Source: Candidatus Aminicenantota bacterium (GTDB lineage: Bacteria > Acidobacteriota > Aminicenantia > Aminicenantales > Aminicenantaceae). From it: a stretch of 11,189 nucleotides of DNA. Below are positions 6,410-11,189 of this stretch, piece by piece. Under the pieces are notes generated by a model, which had not been told where the DNA came from, searched no databases, and saw only the letters and a list, made by a program, of their open reading frames with translations. The DNA lies in the NCBI GenBank assembly GCA_013139435.1, contig WTAW01000164.1:1-11189 (forward strand), in the 5' to 3' direction. Both the position numbers and the translations under genes were made by a program. Numbering within the stretch: the first letter of the stretch is position 1; every line of letters starts with the position of its first letter.

Positions 6410-8803
6410 GGTTTTAACGGGGGCTGGTACTAGCGCGTTTTTGAGGACTTCGCTGATATCTTTAACGAAAATAAAATTGATGTCTTTCGTGATATTTTTC
6501 GGAATATCGATCAAATCCTTTTTATTCGGTAGAGGAAGGATAAAATTCTTCACTCCCGCGCGTTGAGCTGCGAGGACTTTCTCTTTTATTCCCCCGACCG
6601 GAAGAACATTCCCAGTGAGCGTGATCTCACCGGTCATGGCCACATCCCATCTCGCTTCCCTGCTCTTGCATATCGAGATCAAAGATGTCGCCATCGTCAC
6701 TCCAGCAGACGGACCATCTTTGGGAATGGCTCCCTCAGGAATATGAATGTGAAAATCATTTTGAGAGAATATCTTTCCATCTATCCCCAACTCTTTTACA
6801 TGTGCTCTTGCAAAACTTAGAGCCGCTTGAGCCGATTCCTTCATGACATCACCCAAGGACCCAGTCAGAGTAAGTGTCCCTTTACCCTTCATTTTTGTCG
6901 CTTCCACAAACAGGAGTTCACCGCCTGCGGCCGTCCAAGCGACACCTGTTGCCACGCCCACACGGTTCTCCTTCTGCAGCTGATCTCTGAATATTTTAGG
7001 CGGTCCGAGGTATTTTTCACAATTTTGAGATGTGATCTTGGTCAAGCTCTTTTTCCCCTCAGCGACCTTTCGTGCGACTTTTCTGCAGATCGAAGCAATT
7101 TCTCTCTCCAGATTCCTGACTCCCGCCTCGCGGGTGTACAGAGATATGATCTTTTGAACCGCACCCCTGGTGAATGAGATCAACTTCTCATCGAGTGCAT
7201 TCTCCTTGATCTGTTTGGGTACCAGATGACGTAGAGCGATCTGCAATTTCTCCTCTTCTGTGTATCCAGGGAGATGAAGGGTTTCCATCCGGTCTCGGAA
7301 TGCCGGCTGTATGGGATCCAAAAGGTTTGCTGTGGTGATGAACATGACTTGGGATAGGTCATAAGGAACACCCAGGTAGTGGTCACTGAAGGAGAAATTC
7401 TGTTCCGGATCGAGGACTTCCAGGAGTGCAGAGGAAGGGTCTCCCCTAAAATCCGCGCCGATCTTGTCCACCTCATCCATCATGAACACCGGATTATTCG
7501 ACCCACACCGCCTTAATCCCTGCACGATTCTTCCCGGCATGGCTCCGACATATGTTCTCCGGTGTCCTCTGATCTCCGCTTCATCCCTCACACCTCCAAG
7601 AGAGATCCGGATGAATTTTCGTCCCAGCGCTCTTGAAATGGACCGTCCCAGCGATGTCTTCCCCACTCCAGGAGGACCGACAAAACACAAGATCGGGCCC
7701 TTTATCGTCTTTGAGAGCTTTCGCACACCCAGATACTCGAGGATCCTCTCTTTGACCTTATCCAAACCGTAATGATCCTCATCCAGTATTCCCTTGGCAC
7801 TCTTGAGATCCAAGTTGTCTTTGGTCGTCTTGTTCCATGGCAGGGCAAACATCCAGTCCAGATAGTTCCGGACAACAGCCGTCTCTGCTGATTCCGGATG
7901 CATCTGGGAGAGACGACTGATCTGTTTTTCGAGTTCTTCTCGGACTTCCTGCGCGACCTTCATCTTTTTCAACTTATCCTGAAATCCCCTGATCTCCTCC
8001 TGGATCTCGGTATCCTCACCAAGTTCTTTCTGTATCGCTTTTATCTGTTGACGCAGAAAATACTGTTTCTGGAGCTTATCCATTTCGCCCTTGGCTTCAC
8101 TGCTGATCTTCGATTGAACATCCAACAACTCGAGTTCCATGGTTAAAAATTCATAGACTTTTTTCAAACGGAGAAATGAATCTTGTATCTCCAATAACTC
8201 TTGAGCCTCATGGACCTTTAAATCCAGGTTCGCTGCCGCAAGGTCGGCCAATCTTCCTGGCTCATCCACGTTTGCTGCCAGAATCATCACTTCAGCGGCA
8301 ATGTTTTTTCCGAGTGCAGAGGCCTTATCCAGGCCCTCTCTGACATTTCTGACTAGAGCTTCGCTCTGAATCGATTTCTCGATATCCTCCGGTTCATGGA
8401 GCACTTTAATACGCGCAGAAAAATATTCCTTCTCCTCATCAAGAGTCTGTAATTTGGCCCGCACAATCCCCTGTGCGAGAATTCTCACCCTCCCGTCGGG
8501 AAGTTTGAGCATCCGCATAACAAGAGCCACTGTCCCGATCTCGAAGGCATCTTCCCTCTTTGGATCCTCGATCTCCATATCCTTCTGAGTGAGAAGGAGA
8601 ATCATTCTGTGCGAAGACAGAGCATGATCGATAGCCTCCTTTGATTTCTCTCTTCCTACGAACAGCGGGACGACCATATATGGAAAGACAACAATATCCC
8701 GCAGCATAAGGACCGGCATTTCTTTAGGGATATTGAGTTTCTGACCATCATCTTCGACGACATTTTCGAATTCATTTTCTGAGTCATCTTCTTTTTTCGC
8801 CAT
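6401..8803 (-). CDS. lon: ATP-dependent protease Lon
   Basis: A cytoplasmic AAA+ protease that degrades misfolded and regulatory proteins. The 800 residues have the full bacterial layout: an acidic N-terminal tail (1-25), the LAN substrate-recognition domain starting at PVLMLRDIVVFPYM (30-43), and a coiled-coil region with the KQYFLRQQIKAIQKELGE segment (246-263). The AAA+ module has Walker A GPPGVGKTS (376-384), Walker B VFMMDEVDK (439-447), sensor-1 TAN and GVRNLER (561-567). The C-terminal protease domain has Ser699 in PKDGPSAG and Lys742 in GGIKEKVLAA; their spacing of 43 residues equals that of the E. coli dyad. All catalytic residues are present. The start ATG lies inside hsp20 (20-base overlap) with a strong GGAGGAG six bases ahead. 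It converges on dapF with 29 bases between the two stops. Confidence 0.98.
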   Translation of the reverse strand: MAKKEDDSENEFENVVEDDGQKLNIPKEMPVLMLRDIVVFPYMVVPLFVGREKSKEAIDHALSSHRMILLLTQKDMEIEDPKREDAFEIGTVALVMRMLKLPDGRVRILAQGIVRAKLQTLDEEKEYFSARIKVLHEPEDIEKSIQSEALVRNVREGLDKASALGKNIAAEVMILAANVDEPGRLADLAAANLDLKVHEAQELLEIQDSFLRLKKVYEFLTMELELLDVQSKISSEAKGEMDKLQKQYFLRQQIKAIQKELGEDTEIQEEIRGFQDKLKKMKVAQEVREELEKQISRLSQMHPESAETAVVRNYLDWMFALPWNKTTKDNLDLKSAKGILDEDHYGLDKVKERILEYLGVRKLSKTIKGPILCFVGPPGVGKTSLGRSISRALGRKFIRISLGGVRDEAEIRGHRRTYVGAMPGRIVQGLRRCGSNNPVFMMDEVDKIGADFRGDPSSALLEVLDPEQNFSFSDHYLGVPYDLSQVMFITTANLLDPIQPAFRDRMETLHLPGYTEEEKLQIALRHLVPKQIKENALDEKLISFTRGAVQKIISLYTREAGVRNLEREIASICRKVARKVAEGKKSLTKITSQNCEKYLGPPKIFRDQLQKENRVGVATGVAWTAAGGELLFVEATKMKGKGTLTLTGSLGDVMKESAQAALSFARAHVKELGIDGKIFSQNDFHIHIPEGAIPKDGPSAGVTMATSLISICKSREARWDVAMTGEITLTGNVLPVGGIKEKVLAAQRAGVKNFILPLPNKKDLIDIPKNITKDINFIFVKDISEVLKNALVPAPVKTKK

Positions 8804-9002
8804 CTTTCTCCTCCGTTTTTTCTTCAGGTTTTCGAATTTTCAAGACAACTTGCCTATCTTGCTTCCTCCTCACCTTTTTGAATTGAATAGTCAAAACACC
8901 GTTTTCGAGCAATGCTCTCGTTTTTTCCGGATGGACGACATTGGGCAGTTCCACCTCTACGGTTATATCGGTCTCGTTCTCTGCAACGTCCACATAAGGC
9001 AC
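8784..9002 (-). CDS. Hsp20/alpha-crystallin domain part of an interrupted small heat-shock protein
   Basis: Small heat-shock proteins hold unfolding clients until ATP-driven machines act. This 72-codon frame begins at GTG immediately after an in-frame TGA (9005-9003). It encodes the alpha-crystallin core: PYVDVAENETDITVEVELPNV, then GVLTIQFKK, then a basic tail ending EKKDGEKRR-like. The core is short against typical Hsp20 and lacks part of the usual middle strand. The frame continues without shift from the upstream fragment at 9119-9003. Stop and GTG are adjacent with a purine stretch (GAGAG) just ahead, so termination-reinitiation could produce this part alone. It overlaps lon by 20 bases, which ties the two genes into one unit. 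It could instead be the dead 3' part of a broken gene. Family call fairly sure; expression state unknown. Confidence 0.7.
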   Translation of the reverse strand: MPYVDVAENETDITVEVELPNVVHPEKTRALLENGVLTIQFKKVRRKQDRQVVLKIRKPEEKTEEKDGEKRR

Positions 9003-9119
9003 TCAACTCTCATCCAGTCCGGGAAGATCCTTTTTCTTGAGAAACACTTCTCCTGTGATCTTGTTGATCTCGGCCTCGATCTTGACGATGCGAGATACAG
9101 GTTTTATCTTTTTCGACAT
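9003..9119 (-). pseudogene. N-terminal fragment of the same Hsp20 gene, ending at an in-frame TGA
   Basis: ATG at 9119 opens MSKKIKPVSRIVKIEAEINK and ends LPGLDES-stop (38 codons). The N-terminal arm with its E-x-E-I-N-K pattern is what normally precedes the alpha-crystallin domain, and the next codons in the same frame are that domain. The stop is TGA where many Hsp20 proteins have Trp just before the P-x-V-D motif, so one TGG-to-TGA change explains it. The frame also reads back to 9188, but those codons are the end of repeat copy E, so 9119 is the better start. Ribosome-binding sequence weak (AGAG). Confidence 0.65.
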
Positions 9120-9146
9120 CTCTAAACTACCGGATAAATTATTCAG

Positions 9147-9435
9147 CCTGGAATATTCATAAAAAATGTCGATATTTTTTGCAACCAAACCAATTTCAAA
9201 AATTTACTTTGTGCTACCATCAAACCAATCTGACAAATCTGTTTTTACATCCAACATTTTTATTATCGACATTTTTTCCCCTACGGGCAAGCCGATCTCA
9301 CTACAAAGCCTTCGTTGTAGCCCGGGTTAGGTTGGGTCGGCTCGCAGTAGTTTACTACCGACCCGACCTAACCAACCAAACTTCGTGGGCTACTGCCTCA
9401 CCTTTGCAGCAATCTCGACTCGTGAATAATCCAGG
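9147..9435 (-). repeat. MITE-like repeat, copy E (289 bp) between nrdR and hsp20
   Basis: On the minus strand it starts CCTGGATTATTCACGAG and ends ATGAATATTCCAGG. Hairpin 1 is longer than in copies C and D: about 20 extra bases on each side of the central GTAGT-AA-ACTAC (9358-9347 read in reverse) still pair, e.g. GGTTAGGTCGGGTCGG with CCGACCCAACCTAACC. Stem 2 is AAAAAATGTCGATA (9161-9174 on plus) with its complement at 9265-9277, closing over an AT-rich core unlike that of copy D. There is no clear target duplication (TCAG and CTTA flank it). Its right end lies 27 bases before the hsp20 ATG. Together with 9436-9476 it fills the whole nrdR-hsp20 gap; I see no other gene there. Confidence 0.85.
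9156..9184 (-). promoter_or_regulatory. Putative promoter of hsp20-lon in the right end of repeat copy E
   Basis: On the minus strand TTGCAA (9184-9179), a 17-base spacer and TATGAA (9161-9156). Layout and spacing match the one in copy D before htrA, although the -35-like hexamer differs. Copies A and C lack a TTG hexamer at this spot and do not directly face a gene start. By-eye prediction. Confidence 0.35.
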
Positions 9436-9476
9436 CTTAAAAATTCTGTTACTAAAAATCTGTCAGTCTATATAGT

Positions 9477-9932
9477 CTACGTCTCTTTTAGCAGCTTCTC
9501 CAATTCCTTCTTAAACTCCAACACATCCTTAAAATCCCGGTACACCGATGCGAACCTTACGTAGGCGACCTTATCCAGCATCTTCAATTTATCCATGACA
9601 AATTGACCGATCTCGTCTGCATTGATCTCTTTCTCTGGTCTCTCCTGAAGGCTTGTCTCGATCTCCTCCACTATCTCTTCCAATTTGGCGAGAGGAATAG
9701 GCCTTTTCTCACATGCTCTGAGCAGCCCTGCCATAATTTTCTGGCTCTCGAATCGCTGCCGCCTTCCATCCTTTTTGACGATCATATAGGGTATTTCATC
9801 GATCTTTTCATATGTCGTGAATCTTTTCTCACAGGAAAGACATTCCCGGCGGCGGCGGATAGTCATGCCGTTTTTACTTTCCCGCGAGTCTATGACTTTG
9901 CTCTCTTCGTGATTACAGTATGGACATCTCAT
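9477..9932 (-). CDS. nrdR: Transcriptional repressor NrdR
   Basis: NrdR represses ribonucleotide reductase genes when it senses dATP/ATP through its ATP-cone. The 151 residues have the family's usual length. The N-terminal zinc ribbon has Cys3, Cys6, Cys31 and Cys34 (CPYC ... CLSC), with RRRRECLSCEKRFTTYE across the second knuckle. The ATP-cone runs from about 47 to 137 and includes VRFASVYRDF (125-134). An in-frame extension to 10013 is only the antisense-like tail of the upstream gene. The start is ATG 9932, with AGAGG about ten bases ahead, and it overlaps the stop of the upstream flippase-like gene by ATGA. No ribonucleotide reductase gene or NrdR box is visible here, so its targets lie elsewhere. 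Confidence 0.95.
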   Translation of the reverse strand: MRCPYCNHEESKVIDSRESKNGMTIRRRRECLSCEKRFTTYEKIDEIPYMIVKKDGRRQRFESQKIMAGLLRACEKRPIPLAKLEEIVEEIETSLQERPEKEINADEIGQFVMDKLKMLDKVAYVRFASVYRDFKDVLEFKKELEKLLKET

Positions 9933-10957
9933 CGGTTTGAATCCTCTCCCAATTTCTTTATCTGAAGCAGTGAAATCCCTTCTTTCCATAATATAGCATA
10001 ACCAATTAAACAAGTCACCACAAGCTGGACTGCATGCACGGCGATCGTGATACTCACCGCAAGGTTGGACTCAACATTCAGGAAAGACGTCATCCCCAGC
10101 TTGCTAAAATAATGGAATCCTCCGACCATGCCTGGAGTGGGGATGGAAGCTCCAACACCCGTCAGGAAAACATAGGGAAACGTGGAAACATAAGAAACAT
10201 CAATATTATACGCGAGCAAGAACACCCAATAGAAGAGCGTTATCCCAAGCCAAACGACCACAGAGAGCAAGATGTAGACAAACAGATTCCCCACCGAATG
10301 AAAAAATTTCAGGCCCTGGATGAATTCATCAAAAATATTCAGAATTTTCTCCGAAAGCTTTTTCGAGAAAGGCCTCAAGAGAAACGCAAAAACGGAGAGA
10401 GCTTTTTCTTTAAAAAAATACACCGCCAGTATCAAAAACAGCAGGAAGGTGGCAATAGAAATCCCAAAAATCCACCAAAATGAAAGGAGGGAATAAGCAT
10501 CATCCCCTGCGTGATAAAAGGAGGGAAAAATCGGTCTCGATACTAAATAAAGGCCCAAGAGCATAGAACAGATGATGATATCAAAGATCCTCTCGACCAC
10601 AACTGTTCCGATCATAAAGCCCTTTTTGATGTCTTCCTTCTGAGCAAGATAGAGAGGTTTGGCAATTTCTCCAAGTCTACCTGGGAAAATAAAATTGACC
10701 GTGAATCCGACGGCATTGGCAGCGATCCGGTTAAACAGGCTCACGCCTCTCTTTTCGTACTTGATAAGGTATTGCCAGCGGATGGCACGTGTCAAAAGGT
10801 GGAGTGGGGCTATCAGGAGAGCAAGAAGGAAATATTTGAGATTGACATTCGTCAAGTTGGCCAGAACATCATTCCAATCAACACTTTTAAAGAAAAAAAA
10901 CAGAAAAACAGCTGTTAACACAAATATAATACCGAGGCGAAACCATGTTTTTCTCAT
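9929..10957 (-). CDS. UPF0104 / flippase-like integral membrane protein (LPG-synthase TM domain family)
   Basis: Polytopic membrane protein of the PF03706 type, the family that includes the transmembrane half of MprF and proteins thought to move lipid-linked molecules across the inner membrane. From ATG 10957 it has 342 residues and about seven or eight hydrophobic segments. Family marks are RW (near 60), FPGRLGEIAKP (91-101), VVERIFD (120-126) and PTPGMVGGFHY (274-284). No C-terminal synthetase domain follows, so it is not a full MprF. The substrate cannot be read from sequence. The start is uncertain: a TTG at 10996 would add 13 residues and has AGGA ahead of it, but that TTG lies in the loop of a perfect inverted repeat. 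The gene ends with an ATGA overlap into nrdR, so both are probably one operon despite unrelated functions. Confidence 0.85.
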   Translation of the reverse strand: MRKTWFRLGIIFVLTAVFLFFFFKSVDWNDVLANLTNVNLKYFLLALLIAPLHLLTRAIRWQYLIKYEKRGVSLFNRIAANAVGFTVNFIFPGRLGEIAKPLYLAQKEDIKKGFMIGTVVVERIFDIIICSMLLGLYLVSRPIFPSFYHAGDDAYSLLSFWWIFGISIATFLLFLILAVYFFKEKALSVFAFLLRPFSKKLSEKILNIFDEFIQGLKFFHSVGNLFVYILLSVVVWLGITLFYWVFLLAYNIDVSYVSTFPYVFLTGVGASIPTPGMVGGFHYFSKLGMTSFLNVESNLAVSITIAVHAVQLVVTCLIGYAILWKEGISLLQIKKLGEDSNR

Positions 10958-10986
10958 TCGATGCGAAATATTATCATCATCCCCTT

Positions 10987-11003
10987 GGACTGTCAAACAG
11001 TCC
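10987..11003. promoter_or_regulatory. Perfect 7+7 inverted repeat ahead of the flippase-like gene
   Basis: GGACTGT (10987-10993), loop CAA, ACAGTCC (10997-11003). It lies 29 bases before ATG 10957, or spans the alternative TTG start. It could be an operator or a leader hairpin that hides the TTG. Function unknown. Confidence 0.4.
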
Positions 11004-11042
11004 TATTTCACCCCGGCGATGCGTATGTCTTTATTTTAGGAA

Positions 11043-11071
11043 TTGACTTTCTTAATTAAAATAAAGAGAAT
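11043..11071 (+). promoter_or_regulatory. Putative promoter for the rightmost gene
   Basis: TTGACT (11043-11048, 5/6), 17-base spacer, GAGAAT (11066-11071, 4/6). It would start transcription about 30 bases before ATG 11108. A TTAATTAA palindrome sits in the spacer. Confidence 0.35.
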
Positions 11072-11107
11072 GGAAAGCTCAGAAAAAAGAATTTATCGAT
11101 CATCTGA

Positions 11108-11189
11108 ATGGACGAATCCAGTATCCTCCAATTATTATCCGTCATAGGTCTCTATGGCGGGACTTATATTGTTTGCCTCATCAGTGGTT
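11108..11189 (+). CDS. N-terminal start of a hydrophobic, probably membrane protein (cut by window end)
   Basis: Only 27 codons are visible, from ATG 11108 to the window edge. After MDESSILQLL they read SVIGLYGGTYIVCLISG, a hydrophobic stretch like a first membrane segment. A TGA directly precedes the ATG in frame, so the start is at this codon or later. There is no strong ribosome-binding site, but a plausible promoter lies at 11043-11071. It is divergent from the flippase-like gene. I do not recognise the family from so little sequence; a DedA/VTT-type protein is a guess. Confidence 0.45.
   Translation, partial: MDESSILQLLSVIGLYGGTYIVCLISG

Noticed and set aside
9003..9005. TGA recoded as tryptophan or selenocysteine across the genome
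   Set aside because: htrA and hsp20 end properly at TGA and TGG encodes Trp throughout; no selenocysteine-type context is evident.
9278..9420. Hairpin 1 of copy E as the nrdR terminator
   Set aside because: On the minus strand the hairpin is followed by GGGGAAAAAATG, not a T-run.
9933..10013. N-terminal extension of nrdR to 10013
   Set aside because: NrdR starts at its zinc ribbon (MRCPYC), and the extension lies inside the flippase-like gene in another frame.

Overview
The window looks like chromosomal DNA from an uncultured Gram-negative bacterium with mid-range GC content (judged by eye). The evidence is a class A penicillin-binding protein, an envelope HtrA-type protease with two PDZ domains, a DapF-family protein of the lysine/diaminopimelate pathway, and bacterial Lon, Tmk and NrdR. 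The phylum cannot be fixed from the sequence; a candidate-phylum lineage such as Aminicenantes is only a guess.

Layout, left to right. Positions 1-112 hold one end of a dispersed repeat that stops exactly at the stop codon of a PBP1A gene. tmk and PBP1A (3246 down to 113) form a minus-strand pair. The 771-base gap between tmk and htrA holds a collapsed 23-base repeat remnant, a likely tmk promoter, and two full repeat copies in tandem. htrA and dapF follow on the plus strand with a 4-base ATGA overlap and a terminator behind dapF. lon converges on dapF. Upstream of lon, and overlapping it by 20 bases, is a small heat-shock (Hsp20) gene interrupted by an in-frame TGA. A third large repeat copy lies just ahead of hsp20. 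nrdR and a UPF0104/flippase-like membrane protein follow on the minus strand, again with an ATGA overlap. The last ~190 bases hold a divergent intergenic region and the start of a plus-strand gene for a hydrophobic protein.

Three things stand out. First, an apparently non-autonomous repeat family occurs as a partial copy, three full copies and a remnant. It has terminal inverted repeats of the form CCTGGATTATTCACG / CCTGAATTATTCAT, a GC-rich imperfect palindrome, and a second stem closing over a variable core. The stem sequences differ between copies while pairing is kept. In three cases the right end of the element faces a gene start 22-27 bases away (tmk, htrA, hsp20-lon). Two of these three units encode proteolysis/heat-shock functions, and the two full elements there carry a matching promoter-like arrangement at that end. 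Second, the DapF homologue has serine at both catalytic cysteine positions while its other signature motifs are intact. Third, hsp20 has TGA where the family usually has a tryptophan codon, directly followed by a possible GTG restart.

Together the genes cover envelope growth (PBP1A, DapF), nucleotide supply and its control (Tmk, NrdR), and protein quality control (HtrA, Hsp20, Lon).
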